This document shows positions 36,151 through 45,325 of a stretch of 64,000 nt of DNA, piece after piece. Position 1 is the first letter of the stretch. The number at the start of each line of letters is the position of its first letter. Location of the stretch: contig NZ_FNJJ01000003.1 of NCBI RefSeq assembly GCF_900104265.1, positions 383,746 to 447,745 of the forward strand. Reading direction: 5' to 3'. This DNA comes from Ectopseudomonas guguanensis (GTDB lineage: Bacteria; Pseudomonadota; Gammaproteobacteria; Pseudomonadales; Pseudomonadaceae). Both the position numbers and the translations under genes were made by a program. The notes under the pieces are model-generated. The model was not told the DNA's origin. It was given only the letters and a program-made list of their open reading frames with translations, and did no database searches.

Positions 36151-37392
36151 TCAGTGAGGGTTGAAAATTATCCCGAGATTGAGGTTTGAGTACCGTCCTT
36201 GAGAGCGGCGCATCACGTACGACACGCTCTGGCTCGATCCTATGCCGGGCGCGAGCTCCTGAAGCGCCGGATCACTCATCCAAACGATGCAATCTAGGTG
36301 CTCGTGCTGCTCATCTTGAAACAACGCATGTGCAAATACCGTCGGCACGCCTCCTGCCTCTGTAATACGCTCCAGCAGTTCAGGCCCGGATATCCCCTCC
36401 AGCCTAACTACCAGACATCCTGGCCTGGTCCCAGTCATCTGATCACGAATGGCGTGTTTGGCATCCTTCAGCATTCGTGAAAATTTCTTCGATACTCGTT
36501 CGCTGCGCAACTCCACAACAATTGCTCGTTGACGATCACCTATCACCGCACGATAGCCAACGGCCGGTCCTGCTGCAGCATCTACCAACTGACTGCAATA
36601 AGTAATGCGGTCATCAGCCTCAAGCTGCCTGATAAGAGGGGCGGGCAATTTCAGAAAGCTAATCTGGCCTGCGTCTACTTTTTCCGTTTGAGACTCGACG
36701 ATGGCCTCAACCAAGTCGAGGGCTAACCGTCGCTGCTCAGGCTCTCCTCTCGGCAGTCCGGCTGCAACGGTAAAGGTCACCGCTAGAACCTCACCAGGTT
36801 TAACGATCTCGATGAGTTTTGTCTTGATCCCGTCCAAGTGCTGCAACAATCCGGCAGCCTGCTCAGCAGTGATGGCCACACCTTTGTCTTCGGACCAGGT
36901 CTTACACTCAACTTCAACCTCCTGACCCGAAGAACTAATGATGAGCATGTCGTAGGTCTCTTGCCCGCTGCATTCGTCCGACCACTCCACTCGGGAGCCA
37001 AGTCGATGCAAATGGGTAGCTGTATGCAGCTCCATTTGCAGCGCTCGCATGTCGTCAGGGTTACGGAAAGCACCTTCCAGACGCTTGAGCAACCTGGAAC
37101 GAGCCCGCCCATCCGAAGCCTTGGTCAAAGCAAGTGCCTGGGCCATCAGGCACAGAGCGACAATTATTTCAGGCTCATCTGGGGTATCCATAAGCCCAAG
37201 TCCGTGTTGATCGAACAGGCTGAGGCTGTACGCAATGCCGTTGTTCTTGCGAGCTAGTGCATGCTGCAGTGGTGTCGACCTCGCGTGCTGATCCAGAGTC
37301 TCAGTTCTTCTGAGCCACGGCTTGTGCGGGAAAGCTTCGACCAGCGCGGCATAGACGCTGGGAAAATCATTCACGAGCAGGTTCGTAAGCAT
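36151..37392 (-). CDS. Putative PD-(D/E)XK nuclease-like protein of unknown function
   Basis: A 413-residue protein I do not recognise as a named family. The centre has a restriction-endonuclease-like signature: D148 in TYDMLIISSSGQ, then E162-C-K164 in EVEVECKTWSED, preceded by a helix with an acidic residue (MELHTATHLHRLGS). This D-x13-ExK spacing is typical of PD-(D/E)XK folds. The N-terminal 110 and C-terminal 200 residues show no motif. I chose ATG 37392 because AAAGGA lies nine bases upstream; an open frame runs 33 codons further. It is alone, lower in GC than its neighbours, and part of the accessory zone, so a defence or mobile-element role is possible but unproven. Confidence 0.55.
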   Translation of the reverse strand: MLTNLLVNDFPSVYAALVEAFPHKPWLRRTETLDQHARSTPLQHALARKNNGIAYSLSLFDQHGLGLMDTPDEPEIIVALCLMAQALALTKASDGRARSRLLKRLEGAFRNPDDMRALQMELHTATHLHRLGSRVEWSDECSGQETYDMLIISSSGQEVEVECKTWSEDKGVAITAEQAAGLLQHLDGIKTKLIEIVKPGEVLAVTFTVAAGLPRGEPEQRRLALDLVEAIVESQTEKVDAGQISFLKLPAPLIRQLEADDRITYCSQLVDAAAGPAVGYRAVIGDRQRAIVVELRSERVSKKFSRMLKDAKHAIRDQMTGTRPGCLVVRLEGISGPELLERITEAGGVPTVFAHALFQDEQHEHLDCIVWMSDPALQELAPGIGSSQSVSYVMRRSQGRYSNLNLGIIFNPH

Positions 37393-37739
37393 CAGGACAT
37401 TTCCTTTGACATAGGGCCATGCCAATATTCGGGCCAGATTACCGTGGCTCAACTCCACAGTTAAAGCCCAGCCCGTGGAGGTGCCCATCACACGCTGGTC
37501 TGATCGTACGGTCGAAAGTGGGTAGCCTGCTCAGCCTCACGATCTTGCGCCGTACGGCCGCTCCCACGGCCGGTTCCAGGTGTACATCATGCAAAGCGGC
37601 TTCAAGGACGCCGAATAGGCGCCTGCCCCGGTTTCGGCCGGGGTAGCCTTGGGTGCACGGACAGTGGATACTTGACTGTACAAAAACACAGTATTACTCT
37701 CCTGTTAAGGCTTTTTGCCACTGTAGGAGGGTTGCAGTT
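37393..37739. other. Intergenic region with SOS promoter and a possible gene tail
   Basis: These 347 bases separate two divergent genes. At 37574-37618 the plus strand reads FQVYIMQSGFKDAE-stop in one frame, which looks like the tail of a lost gene but is not identified. A GC-rich CCCCGG/CCGGGG hairpin follows at about 37624-37644, then the LexA box (37674-37693) and the GGAGGG ribosome site at 37726-37731. Confidence 0.4.
37674..37693 (+). promoter_or_regulatory. LexA (SOS) box
   Basis: GACTGTACAAAAACACAGTA has the CTGT-N8-ACAG core of the gammaproteobacterial LexA operator with an A-rich spacer. It is 47 bases upstream of the TTG start of the following gene, a usual position for SOS repression. 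Confidence 0.75.
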
Positions 37740-38624
37740 TTGGATAGCGCGCTTCTCAACCTCAAGTCCCTAGACGATCTGCTGGTTTACGATAACTTCC
37801 AGGAGTCTCTTTCCTTCAAAGGCACTGACAGGACATTCAAGTCCGTCGTTGTCCCCTACCGCTTCAAAGACATGATCCCCTGTGGCATCGCCAACTGCCG
37901 ACAGAAGCATCTTGAAGGGTATTTGGTCTCAACCTCAGACGAGCTTCTGATCGCCATCGGCAAAGATTGTGGTCGGCGTGAGTTCGGTGTTGAGTTCACC
38001 CGAGATCGTAAGCGGGTGGATGGTGAGGTCGCCAAGGCTAGGCGTATCAGAACGATCCTCGCCTTCAAGGAAAGTCTGCCCAGCATGATCGAGGAGTTGG
38101 CGCAGATCGAAAGGGATTACAAGCGCCTGCAGGAACTCCGGAACCGACTGATGGGGGCTGTAAGCCTGCAGGCATACCAGCAGATCAAGCGCCGAGCAGA
38201 TCTCGGTGACAACCAAATCATGAAGTCCGTCCCTATGACCAAGGAGGAGGCCGAGATCGTGTGGCAGACCACCAATCGTAGGCCGAATGACGGCAAGGGC
38301 TGGCCTCACAAGGAAATGCTGCTGGCCACTCTTGAAGGCTTGGCCTTCATGAAGAATGGTTTCAAAGTGACCGTTCACACCGGGCTGCTGGTGCCCTTGG
38401 AGAACCTTCAGCGTCAGACCGTTGAGGAGATCAGCTCTATGCGGAACAAGGCGCTGTCCAACGAAGCCAAGTGGGTGGGTGAAGTGCCGACCCGGATCCG
38501 CCAAAGCCGCGATCTGATCGAGGCCGGCTGGCGCTTTTTCACTCGTGAGAACATTGAGAAGCTGAAACACATGGGCGTCGACATGAGTGCTCTGATCTGG
38601 CTACTCAAAGATCTGCCGAAATGA
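37740..38624 (+). CDS. SOS-controlled island protein of unknown function
   Basis: A 294-residue protein. I chose the TTG at 37740 because a GGAGGG site sits nine bases upstream and the LexA box just before it; the frame is open 29 codons further but those lie over the LexA box. Residues about 40-85 have a C-x4-C-x3-H pattern (PCGIANCRQKHLEGYLV) and another Cys (AIGKDCGRREFG), which may bind zinc. Residues about 110-160 are strongly helical and charged (coiled-coil-like). Tail KLKHMGVDMSALIWLLKDLP. The family is unknown to me; regulation by DNA damage is inferred. Confidence 0.6.
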   Translation: MDSALLNLKSLDDLLVYDNFQESLSFKGTDRTFKSVVVPYRFKDMIPCGIANCRQKHLEGYLVSTSDELLIAIGKDCGRREFGVEFTRDRKRVDGEVAKARRIRTILAFKESLPSMIEELAQIERDYKRLQELRNRLMGAVSLQAYQQIKRRADLGDNQIMKSVPMTKEEAEIVWQTTNRRPNDGKGWPHKEMLLATLEGLAFMKNGFKVTVHTGLLVPLENLQRQTVEEISSMRNKALSNEAKWVGEVPTRIRQSRDLIEAGWRFFTRENIEKLKHMGVDMSALIWLLKDLPK

Positions 38625-38824
38625 TCCCTCTCTGAGTTCCCCCCCCGATACAACCTCAAACGACTGATGAACATCTTCGGTATCAGTGTTGTGGCTGTGT
38701 ACATGAACAAGGAAAGCGGGACGAATCGGAGAGGCCGTCCTCCGTCGGCAGCGACAGGATTTGGAAGGGGCGATTCAGGCCGGGATAGAATTGAGTCAAA
38801 TTTATCAGCGATGCTGGAGTGCAG

Positions 38825-39511
38825 ATGCGTCAGTGCTTGGGAAGAACTCGTGGCCAAGGTAGATGCAAGCGGATGGGGAGCTGGTGGCTGTTCTGTGCAG
38901 AGCACCGCTCACTAAAACTGGCTGCTCGTAGTGTTGCAGCACTTAGCGTTGTTTCTGGGGTCGCCACTCTGCTGGGCTGGTATTCCATTACGCCTGACAA
39001 CGTCTGGAGCGTCTTCTATGCACCTCAAAGAAGCATGATGGAGGTTATCGAGTCGGCCTCGATAGAAGGGGTCAAGTACACAAGGCCTAGCAGTGAGAAT
39101 GTAGTAGCGAAGGTAATGAGTCGGGCTGGACTGGATGATTCGAGCCCCTTAACCGAGAGCAACTTTCTATTTACCTTGGTCAGTCCTTTCAAGCCCTTCA
39201 CCATGGACACCATTTTTCGGGGCGACGGCTGCCGATTGCTAGGGAAGGGAAAAGGTCTCTCAGATGATGCGCGCTACGGCTATATCGATATTGTGGGGGT
39301 GTCTTGCGTCGACGATCGGGGTATTGGCTACGAGCTCCACGCTTCAGCGTCTCGACGCTTGGGCTTTGTGACCAATGTGGGTGATCTGGCAAGTCGCGGC
39401 GTGCGTGTCGTCAAAGATAGAGAAGGCCATACCTTGCGCCAGTCCGATAACGTCATGATACGGTTCGATCTCCCAGTGGCGGCTTTATCAGAAGTTGGGC
39501 GCACCCGGTAG
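38825..39511 (+). CDS. Small membrane protein with N-terminal Cys/His motif
   Basis: A 228-residue protein. The N-terminus RQCLGRTRGQGRCKRM then GSWWLFCAEH is a C-x9-C...C-x2-H arrangement that I have seen at the start of bacterial hypothetical proteins and that may bind zinc. A single hydrophobic segment (SVAALSVVSGVATLLGW) at about residues 35-55 anchors it; the rest is probably extracytoplasmic. ATG 38825 is spaced five bases from TGGAG; a GTG at 38819 is an alternative. Unknown function, accessory zone. Confidence 0.5.
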   Translation: MRQCLGRTRGQGRCKRMGSWWLFCAEHRSLKLAARSVAALSVVSGVATLLGWYSITPDNVWSVFYAPQRSMMEVIESASIEGVKYTRPSSENVVAKVMSRAGLDDSSPLTESNFLFTLVSPFKPFTMDTIFRGDGCRLLGKGKGLSDDARYGYIDIVGVSCVDDRGIGYELHASASRRLGFVTNVGDLASRGVRVVKDREGHTLRQSDNVMIRFDLPVAALSEVGRTR

Positions 39512-39563
39512 CTTGGCTTCAGCTTGGATTTTGCCTTCATGATCGTCTAGCTCATGCGTTCAG

Positions 39564-39748
39564 ATGCGTGATCTGATGAAGGTGGCTCAAAACACCAACG
39601 GGTTGCTGCGGCAGTATTTTCTGATGAGCACTGATCTCCCGCTTTATTCGCAGGTCAAGCTCGACGAGGTCGCCCGGCAGCTGAATGAGCACCCCCGAAA
39701 ACCCTGAGGTACGCCTCGCTTGCCGAATGGTTTACGTCGATCGGTTGA
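39564..39748 (+). pseudogene. IS30-family transposase C-terminal relic
   Basis: The frame from 39564 reads NTNGLLRQYF, then DLPLYSQVKLDEVARQLNEH and PRK, which is the signature C-terminal end of IS30-type transposases (ENTNGLLRQYFPKGTDLS type). A one-base shift near 39700 then gives RKTLRYASLAEWF to a stop at 39746-39748. The N-terminal two thirds are missing. It marks the left border of the ICE backbone. Confidence 0.65.
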
Positions 39749-40160
39749 ATCCATAGGCCTAAAGCGGACTAAGATCCGTCCTTCGCCAATGCCCTGTCCA
39801 TTCATTTTGGTTGACCTGAAGTGGCGAGCTCTATGCTCGTTATTCGCTAAGGTGCCCCGGCGTACCGCCGGCGGGCTCGCGGGCTGCGCGCCACGCCTCG
39901 TGCCGAGTCGTGTCCATTCGGCATTGATCCCTAACGCCTCCGGCCCTTGAGGGCCTGCGCGCTCCGCTTGCCGATCCGTGGCATGGGTGGAGTGGGGCGG
40001 TCTTGCTGTTCCCTTCACCGTATCACGGCGTTCTCGCCGTCAAGGGCTGCGCGTGCATGCACGCTGGCGTCCTGGCGGCCGTCGTTGACCCCTGACAGCT
40101 GCGCTGCGCCGTGCTGGCGCCGGTTCCGGGCAATTCCGCCCGAGCAACCGGAGCATGACC
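39749..40160. other. GC-rich leader upstream of the RadC-like gene
   Basis: 412 bases without a credible gene. It contains several hairpins (CCGGCGTACCGCCGG near 39856-39870) and AGGGCCTGCGCGCTCCGCTT at 39950-39969, which recurs almost unchanged at 41769-41788 in the next long leader. The region probably holds promoter and structured 5' leader for the ICE gene that follows. Confidence 0.5.
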
Positions 40161-40670
40161 ATGTCGCAACTTTCCTTTTCCTCGTTCGATGCCATGCTGC
40201 TGGTGCGTGATGCACAGGGGCGCTACCTGCCAGCGTCTGCAGATCAGATCCTGAACATGGCGCGTCAGGTGATCGACCAAAAATACCAGCGTGGAGCGTT
40301 GTTCGCGTCACCGGAGCTGGTCAAGGAGTACCTGTGCACCAAGCTGGCTGGTTTCGAGCATGAGGTGTTCGCGGCGCTATTCCTCGACAGCCAGCATCGG
40401 CTGCTTGAGTATGTGGAGTTGTTTCGCGGCACCATCGATGCGGCGGCGGTGTATCCACGGGAAGTGGTAAAGGAGGCATTGCGCGTCAACGCAGCGGCGG
40501 TGATTTTCTCGCACAACCATCCGAGCGGAAATCCAGAGCCGAGTCAGGCCGACAAGGTGCTGACCCAGCGCCTCAAGGAGGCTCTGGCACTGGTGGATGT
40601 GCGCACGCTGGATCACGTCATCGTGGGTGGCGAGGCGACTGCATCATTCGCAGAGCAGGGGTTGCTCTGA
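40161..40670 (+). CDS. radC: RadC-like JAB-domain protein of the ICE
   Basis: A 169-residue RadC/JAB1-MPN-type protein. The metal-binding motif is visible as E-(x)n-H-N-H-P-S-G-x5-S-x2-D: FSHNHPSGNPEPSQADKV. It lacks the N-terminal helix-hairpin-helix of chromosomal RadC, as is usual for copies on plasmids and ICEs. I chose ATG 40161, seven bases after GGAG; an ATG at 40155 is too close to it. Function in elements is unknown (anti-restriction or processing has been proposed). A terminator follows. Confidence 0.88.
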   Translation: MSQLSFSSFDAMLLVRDAQGRYLPASADQILNMARQVIDQKYQRGALFASPELVKEYLCTKLAGFEHEVFAALFLDSQHRLLEYVELFRGTIDAAAVYPREVVKEALRVNAAAVIFSHNHPSGNPEPSQADKVLTQRLKEALALVDVRTLDHVIVGGEATASFAEQGLL

Positions 40671-40676
40671 CAGCTG

Positions 40677-40696
40677 GGGGCTTCGGCCCCTTTTTT
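40677..40696 (+). terminator. Terminator after the radC-like gene
   Basis: GGGGC-TTCG-GCCCC with a UUCG tetraloop followed by TTTTTT, seven bases past the stop. Confidence 0.92.
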
Positions 40697-40722
40697 GCTG
40701 CGCCCTGCCTGCTGGCCGTGCA

Positions 40723-41532
40723 TCACTTGTCCATATTGCGTTCGCGTTGTCGCAGTCGCTTCACGTAGGCGCTGTCTTTCAGTTCGTCAGGGCCCAGATC
40801 CAATGCACAGTTCACCAGCGAGGCCAGCGTGGCATCGCTGAGCTTGAGGCCTTCGGGTAGCGGGCCACCGCTCTGCTCGCTGTTCTCCTCGATGGCGACG
40901 AAGAGTGCCTTGAAGAAGTCCGCAGGCGAGTGGCGTGTGGCTGCGGTTGCGGCTCGAGTCAGCGGATCTGTGGCTTCCACTTCAGCGGTGTTTGCATCGC
41001 TGGCCACCGCTCGAACGAACTGTTCCAAGGTGGGCCAGTACTTCCACTCGAACTGGTTGCGAACGGTGTTCAGGCGCTCCTTCACATAGGCGTTGAAGAG
41101 GTAGTGATCCTTCGCTGCATCCTCAATTACGTTACACACATGGTAGTGAGTGTCACTGCTGAAGCCCGATGTATTGTGCAGGTTGGAGCGGTGCTCCAGC
41201 AGTTCGGCCAGCTCCTCGGCTTTCTGTGCAATCTGCTGATTGGTGCCGATAAGTTCGTCCCGTTGAGCACGAGCCCTGGCGATCTTATCTGGGGCCCAGA
41301 ATGCTGCGGTACTGAGCAAGAGGCTCAGGAATACCGGGAGTGCCCGAGGATGCAGGTGCAGTTTGTCGTACAGCTCACCGTAGGCTTCAGTCAGTTCGAG
41401 GCGTCGCGCGAGCAGGCGATCAATGATGGCGTTTTCGCTGGGCAGGATGTTGTGCTCGACGTTGTAGGTTTTATCGTCGATCAGGATGTTCTCGCAGGTT
41501 TGCTGCGGGGATGGGGTCGGTGCGGTACGCAT
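40723..41532 (-). CDS. Hypothetical ICE protein
   Basis: A 269-residue, mostly helical, soluble protein with no motif I recognise. A short hydrophobic stretch (LPVFLSLLLSTAAFWAP) is at about residues 60-80, followed by a helix rich in Glu/Gln (QQIAQKAEELAELLEH). It ends in a basic tail RLRQRERNMDK. ATG 41532 is preferred to longer starts, which run into GC-rich leader. It is transcribed towards the radC-like gene and sits in the interval that varies among Tn4371-type elements, so it may be cargo. Confidence 0.6.
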   Translation of the reverse strand: MRTAPTPSPQQTCENILIDDKTYNVEHNILPSENAIIDRLLARRLELTEAYGELYDKLHLHPRALPVFLSLLLSTAAFWAPDKIARARAQRDELIGTNQQIAQKAEELAELLEHRSNLHNTSGFSSDTHYHVCNVIEDAAKDHYLFNAYVKERLNTVRNQFEWKYWPTLEQFVRAVASDANTAEVEATDPLTRAATAATRHSPADFFKALFVAIEENSEQSGGPLPEGLKLSDATLASLVNCALDLGPDELKDSAYVKRLRQRERNMDK

Positions 41533-42123
41533 GGGTCTTCTCTGAGTAGTGAGGATGCTTTGCAGCGTAATGAGCCGAGTTGCGCTTGTCGGTACCCCCA
41601 AGCCCATTGTTCGACCTGCTTTCAGGTACCTCTGTTTTTTGGGCATCCCGGCCAATGGCCGGGCGCGTTGTCATGCTGTGCATCGAGCCACGCTGCGCGA
41701 GTCTCGCCCCATTCGGGTTTCCATCGTTCCCTCACGGCGTTCGGCTGATGCCTTCGGCCCGGCTACGCAGGGCCTGCGCGCTGCGCTTGCGTGGCGTCTG
41801 CGCCAACGCTGTGGCCGTTGCCTGTCGATCCGCCTTTCCCTGACTTCATCACCTTGTCGCGACTGTAGCCCGCGGCCTTGAGCCGTCAAGGCGCGCCGGG
41901 CCGTGTCCTCGGCTGCGCCTGCGGGCCGCACCTACCCGGCGCTTGTCTCCTTGACGGCCCCCGTCCGCGCGCTCCTGACCGTCGCGGGCGATGAACTCAG
42001 GAAAGACGGTGGCAACGAGGCCAGCCCAGGTCTCCGCGCCGACCCCACCGGAAGAGCCGAAAGCGGGCTCCGAATCTAGGAATCCGGTGGGGGTAACCAG
42101 CAAACCTTGTCAGGAGAACGACC
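41533..42123. other. Long leader upstream of the DUF932 gene
   Basis: About 590 bases with no convincing gene. It includes a second copy of the AGGGCCTGCGCGCTGCGCTTGC motif (41769-41790), a GGCCTTGAGCCGTCAAGGC hairpin (about 41873-41891), and CCACCGG/CCGGTGG inverted repeat just before the DUF932 start (42044-42090). These suggest a structured transcript leader. Confidence 0.45.
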
Positions 42124-42954
42124 ATGCAACTGGCTTCCCACTTCTCGTACCGCTCCCCGGTGCTGCGCTCGGAATCCCCCTTGTCGGATGAGCAGATTCG
42201 CGCCGTGGCCCCGTCCATCTTCGCCGAGGCCCCGCACGAAAGTCGCTCCGAGCGCTACAGCTACATCCCGACCGCCACCGTGTTGCAGGAGCTGCGCGGT
42301 GAAGGCTTCGAGCCCTTCATGGTGTGCCAGACCCGCGTGCGCCGGGACGACCGGCGCGACTTCACCAAGCACCTGATCCGCCTGCGCCACGCTAGCCAGA
42401 TCAGCGCCCGAGGTGAGGCCAACGAAATCATCCTGCTGAACTCGCATGACGGAACGAGCAGCTACCAGATGCTCGCCGGCATGTTCCGCTTCGTCTGCCA
42501 GAACGGCCTGGTCTGCGGCGACACCATGGCGGACGTGCGGGTGCCGCACAAGGGCGACGTGGCCGGCCAGGTGATCGAGGGCGCCTACGAGGTGTTGCAC
42601 GGCTTCGAGCAGGCGCAGCAGTCCCGCGAGGCCATGCGGGCCGTCACCCTGGACGGCGGCGAGGCCGAAGTCTTTGCCCGTGCTGCGCTGGCGCTCAAGT
42701 ACGACGACCCTGACAAGCCCGCACCGATCACCGAACGGCAGGTGCTGGCCCCGCGCCGTCTCGACGACAACCGCGCCGACCTGTGGAGCGTGTTCAACCG
42801 CACCCAGGAAAACCTCATTCGCGGCGGCCTGCTTGGTCGCGGCGGCAATGGGCGCCGCCAGCGTACCCGTCCTGTGCAAGGCATCGACCAGGGCCTGCGA
42901 CTGAACCGCGCCCTGTGGCTGCTGGCCGATGGCCTGCGCCAGTTGAAAGCCTGA
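42124..42954 (+). CDS. DUF932-domain protein
   Basis: A 276-residue protein of the phage/plasmid-associated DUF932 family. Typical segments are SDEQIRAVAPSIFAEAPHES, RYSYIPTATVLQELRGEGF, LIRLRHASQI and FRFVCQNGLVCGD. AGGAGAACGACC precedes the ATG. The biochemical role is unknown; it is a standard gene of Tn4371-type and related elements between radC and parB. Confidence 0.85.
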   Translation: MQLASHFSYRSPVLRSESPLSDEQIRAVAPSIFAEAPHESRSERYSYIPTATVLQELRGEGFEPFMVCQTRVRRDDRRDFTKHLIRLRHASQISARGEANEIILLNSHDGTSSYQMLAGMFRFVCQNGLVCGDTMADVRVPHKGDVAGQVIEGAYEVLHGFEQAQQSREAMRAVTLDGGEAEVFARAALALKYDDPDKPAPITERQVLAPRRLDDNRADLWSVFNRTQENLIRGGLLGRGGNGRRQRTRPVQGIDQGLRLNRALWLLADGLRQLKA

Positions 42955-43033
42955 CCCCCACCCCGAGGGGCTGTCAGGCGGTCGGCCCCTCCATTCCCAC
43001 CGCTGTCGTTATCTCATGAATGGAGCTATCACC

Positions 43034-45067
43034 ATGAACGCCACCCTCCCAACCGAAGCCGTCACCGTGCCCACTCTGCAAGTGGCCGACCCGACCAAGA
43101 ACCTGCTGTTGCTTTCGCTGGCGCAACTACTGCCACGCCGTTCCAAACGCAATGCGCGCACCACGCCGCGCCTGTCCATCGACGAGCTGGCTGCGAGCAT
43201 TTCCCGCATCGGCCTGCTGCAAAACCTTGTCGTCATCCTCGCCGCTGATGGCAAGCATTACGAGGTGGTGGCCGGCGACCGCCGCCTGACCGCCTTGAAG
43301 CTGCTGGCGAAGAAGAAGCGCATCGCCGCCGACTTCGAGGTGCCGTGCCTGCTGGTGCCCGACGCCTCGGCCCGCACCGTCAGCCTCGCGGAAAACCTGC
43401 TGCGTGAGCAGATGCACCCGGCCGACCAGTTCGAGGCTTTCGCCGCGCTGGTCAAGGAAGGTCGCCCTGTCGAGGATATCGCCGCCGACTTCGGCGTCAC
43501 TCCGCTGGTGGTGCAGCGCCGCCTGAAGCTGGCGAACGTCTCGCCACGCCTGATGGCGGACTACCGGGCTGGCTGCGTCACCCTGGAGCAACTGATGGCA
43601 CTGACCATCACCGATGACTACGCCGCCCAGGAGGCCGCGTTCTACGACGCGCCGGAGTGGCAACGTGGCGCGGCGGCGCTCCGGGCTCGCCTGACGGAGC
43701 GTGAAATCGATGTGCGTCATCCGCTGGTGGGCTTCGTCGGGCTGGAGGCCTATACGGAGGCGGGTGGCGGCATTCGCCGCGACCTGTTCGCCGACGACGA
43801 CAGCGGCACCTACCTCACCGATGCCGCGCTGCTGGAGACGCTGGTGCGCGGCAAGCTGGATGCGCTGGCCGAGGATGTGCGCGCCGAGGGCTGGGCCTGG
43901 GTGGAGGCCGTGCCGCAGTTCAGCTATGCGGATCGGCAAGCCTTCCAGAGCGCGTCGCGCATCCGCCGCGACCCGACTGCCCGCGAGGCGCGGCGTATCG
44001 CCTCGCTGCAAGCTCGGTTGGAAAAGGTCGATGCCGAGCTGGAGGATGCCTACGACGCCGAGGACGAAGGCAAGGTGTCGACGCTGGAGCAGCGGCGCGA
44101 ACAGGTGGCCGCTGAACTGCACGCCGTAGCTGAGTCCTTGCAGGGCTGCACCCCGGAAGTGCTCAGCGTGGCCGGCGCCGTGGTCACCATCGACCGCAGC
44201 GGTGAGGCGGTGATCCATCGCGGGCTGTTGCGCGAGGCCGAGGCTAATGCGCTGCGTACCCTGGAGCGTCTGCGCCAGGGCATCGGCGACAGTGAAGGCT
44301 CGAGCGACAAGGCGGGCGAGGGTACCGAGCTGCCCAGAGCGGCGAGCCTGTCCGACCGGCTGGCCCAGCGCTTGAGTGCCCATCGCACGGCGGCGCTGCA
44401 GATCGAAGTGGCCCGGCACCCGCAGGTCGCGCTGGCGGCCTTGGTGCATGGGATGGTGCACACCGCCCTGCAGGTCGATGATCACGGCGACAGCATGCCG
44501 CTCGGTGTGCGCCTGACCGTGCGGGATCGGCTCGATAGCCTGGCTCCGGACTGGCCGGAGTCGCCCGCCGCTGTGGCGCTGCGCGAGCTGCGTCAGGCAT
44601 GGGGCGAGAAGCTGCCGCAGGACAGTGCCGCGCTGTTCGCTGCGTTGTTGGCGATGCCCCAGGACGAGCTGGTGCGGTTGCTCGCGGTGTGCGTGGCGGT
44701 GACCGTCGATGTGGTCACGCCGCGTGCGTTCCAGCATCAGCCTGGAGCCGAGCTGGCGCAGGCCGTTGGCCTGGACATGGGTGTATGGTGGAAGCCGACC
44801 GCCGAAGGCTACTTCAAGCACGTCGCCAAGGCGGTGATCCTGGAGGCGGTGGGTGAGTTCGCGCCGAAGGACGTTAGCCGGTTGGCCAAGCTCAAGAAGG
44901 CCGACATCGCTAGCGAAGCCGAACGGTTGGTCGAAGGCACTGGCTGGATGCCGGCTGTATTCACGGCAGGGCAGGGTGCGGAGGCGCAGACTATTCGGGA
45001 AGTGGTGAAGGAGTCGGAGCCGACAGAGGCTGACGACGAGGCGCACGGTCACACGCTGGCGGCTTGA
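43034..45067 (+). CDS. parB: ParB/RepB-family partition-like nuclease protein
   Basis: A 677-residue protein. The ParB N-domain (residues about 20-115) has RNARTTPRLSIDELAASISR and the CTP-binding-type GDRRLTALKLL and ENLLREQMHPADQFEAFAAL motifs; a helix-turn-helix follows (EDIAADFGVTPLVVQRRLKL). The long C-terminal part (250-677) is typical of the ICE version and is of unknown role. ATG 43034 is eight bases from GGAG; an upstream ATG at 43016 lacks a site. Its partner parA is separate at 51135. Confidence 0.87.
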   Translation: MNATLPTEAVTVPTLQVADPTKNLLLLSLAQLLPRRSKRNARTTPRLSIDELAASISRIGLLQNLVVILAADGKHYEVVAGDRRLTALKLLAKKKRIAADFEVPCLLVPDASARTVSLAENLLREQMHPADQFEAFAALVKEGRPVEDIAADFGVTPLVVQRRLKLANVSPRLMADYRAGCVTLEQLMALTITDDYAAQEAAFYDAPEWQRGAAALRARLTEREIDVRHPLVGFVGLEAYTEAGGGIRRDLFADDDSGTYLTDAALLETLVRGKLDALAEDVRAEGWAWVEAVPQFSYADRQAFQSASRIRRDPTAREARRIASLQARLEKVDAELEDAYDAEDEGKVSTLEQRREQVAAELHAVAESLQGCTPEVLSVAGAVVTIDRSGEAVIHRGLLREAEANALRTLERLRQGIGDSEGSSDKAGEGTELPRAASLSDRLAQRLSAHRTAALQIEVARHPQVALAALVHGMVHTALQVDDHGDSMPLGVRLTVRDRLDSLAPDWPESPAAVALRELRQAWGEKLPQDSAALFAALLAMPQDELVRLLAVCVAVTVDVVTPRAFQHQPGAELAQAVGLDMGVWWKPTAEGYFKHVAKAVILEAVGEFAPKDVSRLAKLKKADIASEAERLVEGTGWMPAVFTAGQGAEAQTIREVVKESEPTEADDEAHGHTLAA

Positions 45068-45325
45068 TGCACTCGGCGCCCTGGCAAGGATGCTGGGGTG
45101 CTGCTGTGTGGGTGGAGTTTTCCCCGGTGAGCAGCAAGGTCGCCTCTGTGCTAGCTGGTGTCGGAGATGATCGAGTAGGGGTACTAGACCCACTGGCGGC
45201 CTCGGTGCGCCGGGTCGTCTCAAACCACGGGAAGGCGGCAGTTTTTCCTTACCCGGTTTCATGATGGGGGATTAAGCCGGCCACCTGCCTTCGGGACATT
45301 GAGCACACTGCCAGCGGGGCAAACT

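Noticed and set aside
38667..38915. An 82-codon frame overlapping the start of the membrane protein gene
   Set aside because: The overlapping frame encodes the recognisable Cys/His N-terminus leading into the membrane segment and has its own ribosome site.
43127..45262. A 711-residue minus-strand frame opposite the parB-like gene
   Set aside because: Antisense shadow; the plus strand carries ParB motifs and a ribosome site.
45064..45264. A 66-codon frame after parB
   Set aside because: No ribosome site and no protein-like features; most likely non-coding.
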